Under the pieces are notes generated by a model. It was not told the origin of the DNA and searched no databases. It saw only the letters and a list, made by a program, of their open reading frames with translations. A program made the position numbers and the translations under genes. Positions 8,301 through 15,949 of a stretch of DNA of 64,000 nt are shown here, in pieces (position 1 is the first letter of the stretch; every line of letters begins with the position of its first letter). This DNA is from Thermohalobaculum sp965247385. GTDB lineage: Bacteria; Pseudomonadota; Alphaproteobacteria; Rhodobacterales; Rhodobacteraceae. The stretch spans positions 124,001 to 188,000 of the forward strand of contig CBDFHG010000003.1 in the NCBI GenBank assembly GCA_965247385.1, written 5' to 3'.

Positions 8301-10972
8301 ATCGAGGCCAGCGCCAGTGCCTCAAAGCCAAGAAACCGGTCGCGCAAAGAGGCAACGATATCTTCAAGCAGCGCTTCGGGCGGGCTCTCGCTCCGCATCT
8401 CTATCAGAAGGTTCAGAAGGGCAGAATCGTTATCAAGAACACCGTTTGCGATCGCCTCTGCGACTTTGGCTTCCGCATCGAAGTTTTCTGCCGACTTCAA
8501 CTCTGGGCGGAGCCGAACACCCAGTTCCTTGGAAGCCAGCAGAACAGCAAGATATAGGTCGTCGAGACACAGGTTAGGTTTCAGGACATCTACGCGCTGC
8601 AGGCGGCCATATCCCCAGGCGATCATTGGGCGGAGGGAATCCCTAACCGAGTACATTTGGAGGTTTGGAGCAAGACGCGCCGCCACCTGCCGAGAATCCG
8701 AGAACGCGAGAACTTTGCGGCCCTGAAGGGGGGCAAAGCTGGTGGCTTTTACGGGCGCCGGAGGCTGTATTTGTATCTGCCGCGCAACGATGGCTTGAAA
8801 CGGCTGATCGCCCTTCGTCTGGTGATCTTGAACCGAACTGCGCCCGAAACTGGCCGTGTTGCCGCATACGCCGCAAGGGATAAACTGCCCCCGTGTTTCC
8901 ATGCTTCTGTCGGCTTCGTCCTCCTCATCCGCAGCATCCGACAAGCGATCTTGCCTAATATAGACCGTGCGCATCCGGGAACCCATTACGGGAGGATTGA
9001 GACGACCTGTCTCAAGATCATAGTTTGCCGGTTCGGCAACCCCCTCTTTGGAGGGTTCCGCGAGCAACAAATCCAAAGGCAGCAACGGGGTGGTTTCGCC
9101 GCTGGACATACGGACCTTCTGGCCAGGCTCGGACCACAGAGCGGACAGTGTGTCGATGTCATCACTATATGCGCGTCCGTAGGCTGTTCCGCAGTTTCTA
9201 CAAGTGAATAGCTCAAGCACCCGCGCGCCGCAGCCACAGCGCTCATGTGGCTGCGAGTACATCTTGCCGCATATACCACTACGTTGCGCATCTGCCAGTT
9301 CCGTGCACTCCGCGTCCATGCAAACCCACAGTCCTGGTAAACCGCGAAAAAAATTATGGATACGGCAGGGCAACAGGCTAGGCAAATGCTGCTCCGGCCT
9401 TGCGGTGCTGCCCAAGGCCATTAAATTCGTTACCGCCGCGTCAGCAATCTCTTGTGAAACGCTGGGAAAGAGAAACGCCCCAAGATCGCCAATAGGCTTT
9501 GCTTCCTTCATGGTCGCATTTACGAGATGCCCCATGGGGCCGAAATCCTTGAGCGCTGCATAGAGCGACGCCTCGGCGTCTTTTGCGGCTGCTACACCGC
9601 GATATTCCAGCAAGGGCTTGACCGCTAGCAACCGTGCCTCATCTGAAGAGGCTTCCTGGAACTGCGCAAGATTGACGGATGCAAGTGCCGTTGCATCCGG
9701 CCCCGAACCATCTGCGTCGTTCTCCTGAAGCGCGAGGCTGCCGGTGATCGGTTTGAAGGTCTCTGCCGGAAGGCCTGAAATCTGGGCACCAAAATCCGGT
9801 GCGTATTTCGGGCTCCTGAAGCTTGCCGTTGCGCAGATGACCTGGAAGCGCTCCGGCGGTATGCCGAGCCTGTCGCGCAAGCGCCTGATGAGAAGACCGA
9901 CTTCGGCTCCAGCAGCCCCGCGGTAGAGGTGCGCCTCATCGAGAACAACGAGGAAAGTTTCATCTTTGTTGGCGGTTAGCCATTCGCGTGTGCGATCGAA
10001 GATCGGTCGCTCGACAGGTCGCATAAGCATGTACTCAAGCATAGAATAGTTGGTGACGAGAAGATCGGCAGGAACTGCCTGCACTTCGTGCCGGGTTAGA
10101 AGTTCAGTGTCGTCCGGCTGAGTAACCGCCCTCCTGAACTCGCCGGTCTTTCTGTCCTGCCAATGAGATCCCTTCTCACCAAACCATGCGGCCAAATCAG
10201 CCTTCGCAGGCCATTTTCCCTTGTCCTTCAGAGCCGCCAACAGTTCCTGCGAATCTTTGCGCTTGACATCATCCTCACTCTCACAGCCGCGCAGTATTTC
10301 GACGTAAAACTCGTCGAATGCTTTCAGGCGTTGCGAGTCCTTTTTCGCCGTGCGCAGACCGGCATAAGGTGTCCGGCTTGTGTAGCGTGCAAATCTGGCC
10401 GGGCGTCCACTCCACTTTTTGAACAGTTCAACGAGACGTGAATCACCGAACAGCGACCTAAGGCGGCCTAGCTGATCGTTCACCAGCGCATTCATTGGGT
10501 AGAGAACAAGCGCCCTCATCGCTGGATAGTCGTGGAAGCTCTTGGGGCTCTCTTGCGCTTCGCGGGCAAGCTTACCCAAAATAGGAAGAAGGAACGACTC
10601 GGTTTTCCCGGACCCAGTTCCGGTCATAATCACAAGGTTCTTCTTCTCGACTAGATTATACTGAATGGCTTGCGCCTGATGTTTGTACGGAGGGTCATAA
10701 AGCAACCGCGCTAGATCACCCTCTTTCTTAGACAGGCTCAGAAAGGCCTCAAGCGCAGCCGGAGACAGGCTCTCGATCCCCGAGAACGTTGATCCAGGCT
10801 GGTAGCGGGGCGTTGACTCAAGGTAGGGGACTTGATGAATGACCCCCGCCTTGTCCAGCAGTTCCTTTCTTTGCGCGATCAGTTTTGGCGCACTGATGTG
10901 GTACGTTGCCTCAATGTATTCAGAGAGAGAGTCATGTAATTTTGCAACCGTTTCATGGATGGTCTGTGCCAT
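5381..10972 (-). CDS. druE: Very large DUF1998 SF2 helicase, DruE-like (Druantia defence)
   Basis: This 1863-residue protein begins at an ATG preceded by GAGGGAGAGCT, a good ribosome site. Helicase motifs visible: Walker A TGTGSGKT (117-124), TNYSMLEYMLMRP (about 308-319), DEAH (345-348) and motif VI QQRAGRAGRRG (1153-1163). Cys-rich segments (CMDAEC, CGCG, CRNCG) lie in the middle. Near the C-terminus LYDTLPGGAGF is followed by a four-Cys cluster (C1697, C1701, C1705, C1708), the DUF1998/MZB signature, then a C-terminal extension. Size and layout match DruE, the signature helicase of Druantia anti-phage systems, better than the shorter DISARM DrmA. IS30 left-end fragments flank it on both sides, pointing inward. 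A DruH-like gene lies at 19113, in opposite orientation. Confidence 0.75.
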   Translation of the reverse strand: MAQTIHETVAKLHDSLSEYIEATYHISAPKLIAQRKELLDKAGVIHQVPYLESTPRYQPGSTFSGIESLSPAALEAFLSLSKKEGDLARLLYDPPYKHQAQAIQYNLVEKKNLVIMTGTGSGKTESFLLPILGKLAREAQESPKSFHDYPAMRALVLYPMNALVNDQLGRLRSLFGDSRLVELFKKWSGRPARFARYTSRTPYAGLRTAKKDSQRLKAFDEFYVEILRGCESEDDVKRKDSQELLAALKDKGKWPAKADLAAWFGEKGSHWQDRKTGEFRRAVTQPDDTELLTRHEVQAVPADLLVTNYSMLEYMLMRPVERPIFDRTREWLTANKDETFLVVLDEAHLYRGAAGAEVGLLIRRLRDRLGIPPERFQVICATASFRSPKYAPDFGAQISGLPAETFKPITGSLALQENDADGSGPDATALASVNLAQFQEASSDEARLLAVKPLLEYRGVAAAKDAEASLYAALKDFGPMGHLVNATMKEAKPIGDLGAFLFPSVSQEIADAAVTNLMALGSTARPEQHLPSLLPCRIHNFFRGLPGLWVCMDAECTELADAQRSGICGKMYSQPHERCGCGARVLELFTCRNCGTAYGRAYSDDIDTLSALWSEPGQKVRMSSGETTPLLPLDLLLAEPSKEGVAEPANYDLETGRLNPPVMGSRMRTVYIRQDRLSDAADEEDEADRSMETRGQFIPCGVCGNTASFGRSSVQDHQTKGDQPFQAIVARQIQIQPPAPVKATSFAPLQGRKVLAFSDSRQVAARLAPNLQMYSVRDSLRPMIAWGYGRLQRVDVLKPNLCLDDLYLAVLLASKELGVRLRPELKSAENFDAEAKVAEAIANGVLDNDSALLNLLIEMRSESPPEALLEDIVASLRDRFLGFEALALASIAERAKHTKKLKELPDIASLAEDPETKLALGRAWLRCWQKKGFWLSRMPGGWWERSSSEGTSVRGDKGGFSTAMSVIIQDKAARKLFSDKWLPVLLKTFTQDMGGGKKRLSGSELSLQFEGGWVHCDSCKSVHRPILGLSHCLDCGEHATRDLVPDTDTVFLARKGYYRKPVIDALGTPPRKPMALIVAEHTAQLNAPQNEDVFSKAEENELLFQDIELAARSRQMNAIDILSSTTTMEVGIDLGALSGVALRNMPPGRANYQQRAGRAGRRGNAVATVVAFGSADSHDEHYFSEPDGMIRGDVVDPKLTLDNPNIVQRHIRAFLLQSYHQARLPKIDPEQRHDLFSVLGTVDEFRKAGSILNRDDLDAWLKTNEASLAKRVAAWIPGELNSSDRAMLVSGMVVDCIKAIDDAIRPAAGDEEDSDGEADEGGAEEGAEAGEEHSMGASAPDKLLDRLLYCGMLPRYAFPTDVATFHVFDRARSTPYRPIMKFAPSQGLPIALSQYAPGKQVWISGKCYTSGAIYSVMKNDRFDAWQSRRIYMECSECGFAKTLAQGEMATNNVTDCEACGGESSFGPARNWMRPPGFAHPINEEEVTSPDDMPETSYATRAKLTMGTPEDDGGWIQTNERVRALRSRTHLLVSNTGPGKEGYTYCVKCGRIEASSTQTPALAGSHRKPYPGKDDELICDGTSLTRHLVLGTDFITDIVLFSARVTAPINLRPGQYPTDVALRTVSEALAKAACQMLEIEPGELMAEYRPALTLAGTSGLEAEIFLYDTLPGGAGFASQAADRGLELFDRALKLLQHCPENCDASCYRCLRSFKNKFEHNLLDRHVGAELINYLLTGVQPEFHPERVRNSTTLLANDLERQNDGGLKLERFVDVPTNSGGSIIAPILTENADGLKHIIALSGPLTSDHPADRGIAEYRVQGGAIKVLVENELLVRANLPSATRLIHQKLRGVSTPEQIRATAPE

Positions 10973-10995
10973 AGCTCTCCCTCACTGGCATTTGT

Positions 10996-11097
10996 GGTCG
11001 CTAAATTCACAAACTAAGTGCAACACTGGTATGCTCCGGAGTTGCGATGGGCAAGCACTATGACCAGTTCGATCTTGATGATCGTCGATCAAGATAT
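10996..11097 (+). pseudogene. IS30-family left end and transposase N-terminal stub
   Basis: After the end sequence GCTAAATTCACAAAC and a short leader, an ATG at 11047 opens MGKHYDQFDLDDRRSRY, the N-terminus of an IS30-type transposase. It is cut after about 17 codons by the IS5 copy at 11098. The IS30 tip lies only about 25 bases upstream of the helicase start codon, so the natural promoter of that gene has probably been displaced. Confidence 0.75.
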
Positions 11098-12077
11098 TAG
11101 ACTCGATTCACAATAGCACGGTGGCATAGAGACACGGTTTCCCCCAATCCCATTCTGTCAGGCTGGTTTCAAGTTCAGGTTTGCCAGTGCTCCTCCTATA
11201 TTCTTGGCAATCATGTTTTCCTGTCCGTTTTGGCGATAAATGTCGGCGAATATCCTGAACTTTTTCATCCGCCCGATGCCATGCTCGACGCCGATGCGCA
11301 GCTTGGCATGCCATGTATTGTGGTCTTTATCCTGCTTGCTCAGGGGGCGTTTTTTGGATGCCTTTTGTGGTGTTTTCAGAGAAGTTCCCAAGTAACCGAG
11401 ATCGCCCAAAACCAGTACGCCTGGAGGTTTGTCTACACGGACCTCGTCATAGATACGCTTGTCATGTTTGCGCCCGTCCTGGGCGGGTCCAACGGCCAGA
11501 ATGCGCTTGTTGCTGTCGGTGATAATCTGGTGCGATACGGTGTGGCGTTTCTTTTTCCCCGAGTATTTTGCTTTGCGTTTTGAGGGTTTTTGGCGGCGAT
11601 GAACGGGCCGCCCGGTGCCATCGATCATCAAGTGAAGCAGATCCTCTTTCCCCTCTTCTGAAAGCTTGACCTTACGCTCCGGGAGCCGAAAATGCCCCGC
11701 CATGAGCCCCGTCATCGCGCGCACATGGCGGCATACCGTCGGTGCGGAGACACCAAAGACAAGTGCCATAAAAACATGGCTGGTACAGGTCCGGTAATAA
11801 ATCAAACACAGCAACAATTGCTCGGAAAACGTCAGGCGATATTTCATGCCGCCACCGATGGCACGGAGCCGACCTTTGCCTGACAGGCGCCTGGTTTCGC
11901 GGCAAAGCCACATCGGGTGCAATTTTACAACCAGGGCATCGAAATCAGCCAGTCGGATGCCTGATAGTCAAAAAAATAGCTCTGGACGGTGCCGTAAAAC
12001 CTGTAAAACCTTCATCGCCTAACACTCCCGTTCCACAGCATATATGACAGAAAAAGCACTATCGTGAAACGGGTCTA
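11098..12077 (-). mobile_element. IS5-family (DDE_Tnp_4 type) element, copy A
   Basis: The inward-reading ends are TAGACTCGATTCACAATAGC at the left and TAGACCCGTTTCACGATAGT at the right, an imperfect inverted repeat, with TA at each border. The element between the TA pairs is 976 bp. It is in the opposite orientation to copy B at 25876-26848, making the pair a substrate for inversion of the 14 kb between them. The left border cuts the IS30 fragment and the right border abuts an IS1595-like remnant. Confidence 0.88.
11158..11922 (-). CDS. IS5-family transposase, possibly N-terminally interrupted by TGA
   Basis: The open frame gives 254 residues. An HTH segment (LTFSEQLLLCLIYYRT, FGVSAPTVCRHVRAM) precedes a DDE domain with LMIDGTGRPVHRR (first Asp), VLGDLGYLGTS (second Asp) and RIGVEHGIGRMKKFRIFADI (Glu). 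The frame is open further upstream (LSGIRLADFDALVVKLHP) to a TGA, beyond which MKVLQVLRHRPELFF is readable from an ATG in the same frame. The full protein would therefore need that TGA to be read as sense. The same TGA occurs in copy B. Either both copies inherited a nonsense mutation or translation starts downstream. Confidence 0.8.
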   Translation of the reverse strand: MHPMWLCRETRRLSGKGRLRAIGGGMKYRLTFSEQLLLCLIYYRTCTSHVFMALVFGVSAPTVCRHVRAMTGLMAGHFRLPERKVKLSEEGKEDLLHLMIDGTGRPVHRRQKPSKRKAKYSGKKKRHTVSHQIITDSNKRILAVGPAQDGRKHDKRIYDEVRVDKPPGVLVLGDLGYLGTSLKTPQKASKKRPLSKQDKDHNTWHAKLRIGVEHGIGRMKKFRIFADIYRQNGQENMIAKNIGGALANLNLKPA

Positions 12078-12824
12078 ATGATAGGGAATTATATACTTGG
12101 CTACCCAGCCTAACCGAGCGGTACATCCTGGTCGAAACAGCCGACGGGCAAGGTCTTCCGGTTCGCCGACGCTGTGACGCACTGCCTCATGGCCGCGGTT
12201 CATGCCCTTATATGCTGCGGCATCGTCCGTGTAGACCTTGGCGTTATCGGTGGTGCGATCCTTGATGCCGGCCACAGCAGTCTTGCCGACCGCGCCGCGT
12301 CCAGCCCGCAGCTTCTTGCTGGAATGCTTGTTCTTCTCGCGTCCGCCGATATATGTCTCATCGACCTCAACCGGGCCAGCGAACTTCATGCAAGGAATGT
12401 CCATTGCCTCACGGATACGATGCAGCATGAACCAAGCCGTCTTTTGCGTCACACCAAGGTCGCGGTGCAGCTTCATGCTGGACACGCTTTTCAGGTTGGT
12501 GCTGCACAGATAGATTGCGATCGCCCATTTCTGCAACGGAACCTTCGAGTGGTGCATCACTGTGTTCACGCGAACGCTGAAATGCTTGCCGCACCCCCGG
12601 CATCGGTAGGGCATCGGCTTATGGCCCTTGACCTCGAAAACATCGACGCAACCGCAGTGGCCGCAAACAGGGCCGTCCGGCCAGATAACACTCTCCAACC
12701 AGAGACGCGCCTTATCCTCTGTGGAAAACGTGATGAAAAGTTCGGGAAGGGTGACCCCTTTCCTGTGGTGCTTTCCGGGTGCGCTGTACGCCATATGATA
12801 TTGCCTCCGTTGCTTAATTTCCAT
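12075..12824 (-). pseudogene. IS1595-family (ISXO2-like) transposase, C-terminally deleted
   Basis: Two zinc-ribbon pairs (CGHCG, then CRGCGKHFSVRVNTVMHHSK) precede a DDE domain with GPVEVDETYIGGREKNKH (first Asp/Glu) and KVYTDDAAAYKGM (second Asp). After RHSVGE the sequence turns into PEDLARRLFRPGC and runs out through the element end. The segment that normally carries the catalytic Asn/Glu region (NGIESFWS-like) is missing. An internal deletion of the 3' part of the gene is the simplest explanation. The remaining 249-residue frame should be inactive. Confidence 0.8.
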
Positions 12825-12866
12825 TATAGGCTATCGGCTTAGGTAGGCAAGTATATAATTCCCTAT
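12081..12866. mobile_element. IS1595-like element remnant with inverted ends
   Basis: The left end ATAGGGAATTATATACTTG is repeated in inverse at the right (CAAGTATATAATTCCCTAT, ending at 12866). No matching target duplication is visible: the left flank is the IS5 copy-A border and the right flank is an IS91-type coding remnant. The element appears to have inserted into that IS91-like transposase gene and later lost its other half. Confidence 0.75.
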
Positions 12867-12867
12867 G

Positions 12868-13232
12868 ATAACGCCATCACCTTCAAATGGCGGGACGATC
12901 GCCATCGTCAGCGGCGGAAAACCATGACATTGAAGCCAGACGAGTTCATCCGCCGCTTCCTGCTTCATGTTCTGCCCCCTGGTTGCCATCGTATCCGCCA
13001 TTACCGCCTGCTCGCCAACGCTCGGCGCCGTGCCAACCTGGCGCGCGCCAGAAAACCAATCCAGATCCCCGATCAACCCGACTTCCCGGAAGCCGCCCCG
13101 GAAGCCGCCAATGACAATAAATCCGTGCGACGCTGGACGGCATGGCGCAGCTGCGGCGGCGGGATGATCGTTGTCGAAGTCCTGACCAGGCCGGACCGAC
13201 ATCATCGCATCAAAAGGCTCGACAGTTCATGA
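12868..13232 (+). pseudogene. IS91-family transposase C-terminal remnant
   Basis: Reading rightwards gives NAITFKWRDDRHRQRRKTM, then TLKPDEFIRRFLLHVLPPGC, HRIRHYRLLANARRRANLAR. This matches the C-terminal region of the IS91-type transposase at 27555-27926 (EFIRRFLLHVLPSGFHRIRH). The catalytic domain is absent because the IS1595-like element sits at its 5' border. The tail after about 13100 is degraded. Confidence 0.75.
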
Positions 13233-13810
13233 GCGCCATCAAGCGCGCCGTTGCGGACAAACCGTGCCGATCCTTGCGCCGGCAACGGCACCTCTTTGTG
13301 CCAACTCTATCGCCCCGACGCACCCCGCCGGTAATTACAGCGCAAAACCCTGCCCAGGCCAAAGAACCGCGGCCACAAAACCACCTGTCCATAACTTGCC
13401 TCGCCAATGTCGCCGAACAAAACACCGCGACAACAGATAAATCCCCATAGATCCGAGCCCGGCGGCCCGCGCTTCATCTCAATCCGGCTTCAATGAGGTC
13501 GCGATCAACACCGCGCCAACCCGCACCGCTTCGCCACGCGACCTCACAGAACCCTCCAGATTCCCAAACCGGCTGAAGTCTGAATCAATGTGGCGAACAG
13601 AGGTGGAGGAGGAGGGTCGCCATGGGTTCTGATCAGTCCAAGTTGGTATGAGTTGCCTTTCCGCACCCGGCAGCATCGCGTCTATACGCCAAGCTTTATT
13701 CGGTCATCAGAATTCAAACACCGCTCCGAGAAATGAAGTTCAGAGTTGCGCACCTCGACTCAAACCCCACATCTTGTGCCATTGGAGTGAAATTCGACTA
13801 TACATTCGTG
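13233..13810. other. About 580 bases without a recognisable gene
   Basis: Probably the non-coding 3' part of the IS91-like remnant and junk. No frame resembles a known protein and no RNA or array structure is visible. The last 100 bases must hold the promoter of the ribbon-helix-helix gene at 13836. A weak candidate is TTGTGC followed about 19 bases later by TATACA. Confidence 0.5.
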
Positions 13811-13823
13811 TATCCAATGGATA
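13811..13823. promoter_or_regulatory. Inverted repeat just upstream of the RHH gene, candidate operator
   Basis: TATCC-AAT-GGATA is a perfect 5-bp inverted repeat ending 12 bases before the ATG at 13836. Small ribbon-helix-helix proteins commonly repress their own promoters by binding such short palindromes. The repeat is short, so it could be chance. Confidence 0.4.
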
Positions 13824-13835
13824 TACTACCGATCT

Positions 13836-14036
13836 ATGAAGGATGCTGGGCTCCAGATAAGGGTACAGCGCGAACTGCGGGAGGCCTTTTTGGCAACTTG
13901 CAAGGCGCAGGACAAGTCCGCGGCACAGGTTTTGCGAGAGTATATGCGGTTGTATGTTCAGCGGAGCGCGGAGCCAGCCACTCGCGCAAGCGAAAACAAA
14001 AAATTGGAGTCGAGCGGGCGTAATGAAAGACGTTAA
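13836..14036 (+). CDS. Small ribbon-helix-helix DNA-binding protein
   Basis: This 66-residue protein starts LQIRVQRELREAFLATCKAQ and continues KSAAQVLREYMRLYVQ, the beta strand and two helices of a MetJ/Arc/CopG-type fold. The tail is polar. Similar proteins occur as antitoxins or plasmid regulators. It overlaps the start of the DruA-like gene by 14 bases, so the two are likely co-transcribed and coupled. I infer that it regulates that gene; whether it is an antitoxin is unknown. The two overlapping genes sit between IS debris on both sides. Confidence 0.7.
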   Translation: MKDAGLQIRVQRELREAFLATCKAQDKSAAQVLREYMRLYVQRSAEPATRASENKKLESSGRNERR

Positions 14037-15243
14037 TTGTGAGAAAGTGATTAGGGTTGCTTCGCGAGAGGCCAATCTCAAAAGAAAGCTTAGGAATCAT
14101 TTGAGGTCGCTAGGATTTAGCAAGTCGGAAGACGGCTCGCTTGTCATAGAGCAATCTGGGAAGGATGTTATCCGGTCGCTGCACAGATTACAGCGGAGCG
14201 AGAGGTTAAGAAGCAACAGAAAATTCATTGAAGCTAATGCATCGAAACTGACAAGGCATTTTGCTTCGGGTGCTGACGTGGAGCCAGGCAAAATCGCTCC
14301 AGTCGTAGAGAGAGTCTTCTCCGGAACCTGGCAAGGTGATTTGTTTCGGCTCGCCTCACTTACCTGGTCTGTGCCCGTTTCCAATGGATTCGGACGCCGC
14401 CTTCGGTATCTAGTGTGGGATCGCCATAACAATAAGCTGATCGGGCTGATCGCCATCGGAGACCCGGTCTTCAATCTGTCGGTCAGGGACAGGCTGATTG
14501 GTTGGGACGTTCATGCCCGCACCGATAGGCTGGTCAACATCATGGACGCCTACGTACTTGGCGCGCTGCCGCCGTACAACACGCTGCTGGGCGGCAAACT
14601 TGTTGCCTGTTTGCTTAGAAGCCGGGACATCTATGATGACTTCGCCGCTGTTTATGGCGGTACGACCGGCATCATTTCACAAAAAGAAAAAAATGCGCGG
14701 CTCCTAGCCGTCACGACATCATCATCTATGGGGAGAAGTTCTGTCTACAACCGGCTCAAGCTGGATGGCAAACAGTATTTAGAGCCTATCGGTTACACGG
14801 GCGGCTGGGGTCACTTTCATATTCCAGATCGACTCTTCCAAGAATTGAGGGGTTATCTTCGGGATTCGGGTCACAGCTACGCCGATTTGCACCAATACGG
14901 CCAAGGTCCAAACTGGCGTATGCGCACCACTCGCGCAGCTTTGGATTCCCTAGGCTTCAAAACAGACATGCTGCGCCACGGCATAAAGCGTCAGGTGTTC
15001 ATTTCGTTTCTCGCGCACAACGCGAAAGAGATCCTCAGTGCTGGTGAAGGCGAACCGGATATTGATGGCTTGCTGTCTATTGAAGAGATCGGAGCTCTCG
15101 CTAAAGAGCGCTGGATGCTGCCTCGCTCGGAGCGGCGGTCTGATTTCAGACAATGGGATGTCACCGATCTTTCTGATCTGTATGGAAGCCAGAGCGCAAT
15201 GATTGTGAACAGGCGTGGAATAAGGGCCCCTGTATCGGGGTAA
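14023..15243 (+). CDS. druA: DruA-like DUF4338 protein
   Basis: The start chosen is ATG 14023 (406 residues); an upstream in-frame ATG at 13954 lies inside the RHH gene and is unlikely. The core reads RRLRYLVWDRHNNKLIGLIA, IGDPVFNLSVRDRLIGWDVH, RLVNIMDAYVLGALPPYN and LLGGKLVACLLRS, followed by YGGTTGIISQKEKNARLLAV. This is the DUF4338 pattern of DruA, a component of type I Druantia systems that is also found alone in defence islands. A basic N-terminal helical segment (KRKLRNHLRSLGFSK) precedes it. Its function is unknown. The neighbouring DruH- and DruE-like genes belong to a type III-like arrangement in which DruA is not usual. Confidence 0.75.
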   Translation: MKDVNCEKVIRVASREANLKRKLRNHLRSLGFSKSEDGSLVIEQSGKDVIRSLHRLQRSERLRSNRKFIEANASKLTRHFASGADVEPGKIAPVVERVFSGTWQGDLFRLASLTWSVPVSNGFGRRLRYLVWDRHNNKLIGLIAIGDPVFNLSVRDRLIGWDVHARTDRLVNIMDAYVLGALPPYNTLLGGKLVACLLRSRDIYDDFAAVYGGTTGIISQKEKNARLLAVTTSSSMGRSSVYNRLKLDGKQYLEPIGYTGGWGHFHIPDRLFQELRGYLRDSGHSYADLHQYGQGPNWRMRTTRAALDSLGFKTDMLRHGIKRQVFISFLAHNAKEILSAGEGEPDIDGLLSIEEIGALAKERWMLPRSERRSDFRQWDVTDLSDLYGSQSAMIVNRRGIRAPVSG

Positions 15244-15949
15244 TCGGCGTCCAAACGGGGCCCCCTTGATACGAGGGTCCATTGTGCTTCCGGAGCAATT
15301 CGGGAGCAAAGATTGGGATGCTGGTTGTGGAGACGATCGCGAAGATCCGCCGCGCATATTTTCATCAGAAGAAGCCAATCAAGCAGATTTGCCGAGAGCT
15401 GAAGCTCTCCCGGAAGGTCGTCCGCAAGGTGATCCGGTCAGGCAAGACCGAGTTCACCTGCGAGCGATCTGTTCAGCCGATGCCGAGGCGAGGCCCACGG
15501 CGAGATGATCTGGAGCGCCTTCTCGAAGAGAACCCGCGTCAGTCGAAGCGTGAGCGCCTGACGCTTGTCCGGGTCTTCGAAGAGCGGCGCGGTCTCGGCT
15601 ACGAGGGCGGTTATGACGCTGTCCGGCGGTACGCGGTGTCCTGGAGCCGGCGCGCGCACGAATCAGTGGTGACAGCGTTCGTGCCGCTGATCTTTGATCC
15701 GGGCGAAGCATACCAGTTCGACTGGAGCCATGAGATTGTTGTGATCGACGGCGCCACCACGACGGTGAAGGTGGCGCATGTGCGGCTCTGCCACAGCCGG
15801 ATGCTGTTCGTGCGCGCCTGTCCCCGTGAGAGAGCCAGGAGATGGTATTCGACGCCCATGATCGATGATCGGGCGTTCGCCTTCTTCAGAGGCACCGGCG
15901 CGCGAGGGATCTACGATAACATGAAGACGGCGGTAGACGCGATCCTCGT

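Noticed and set aside
5381..10972. Assignment of the large helicase to DISARM (DrmA)
   Set aside because: DrmA is much shorter, and no DrmB, DrmC or DISARM methyltransferase lies next to it; a DruH-like gene is in the same island.
11985..12000. Programmed frameshift at the seven-T run in the IS5 transposase
   Set aside because: The conserved protein continues in the same frame after the TGA, so a frame change would not restore it.
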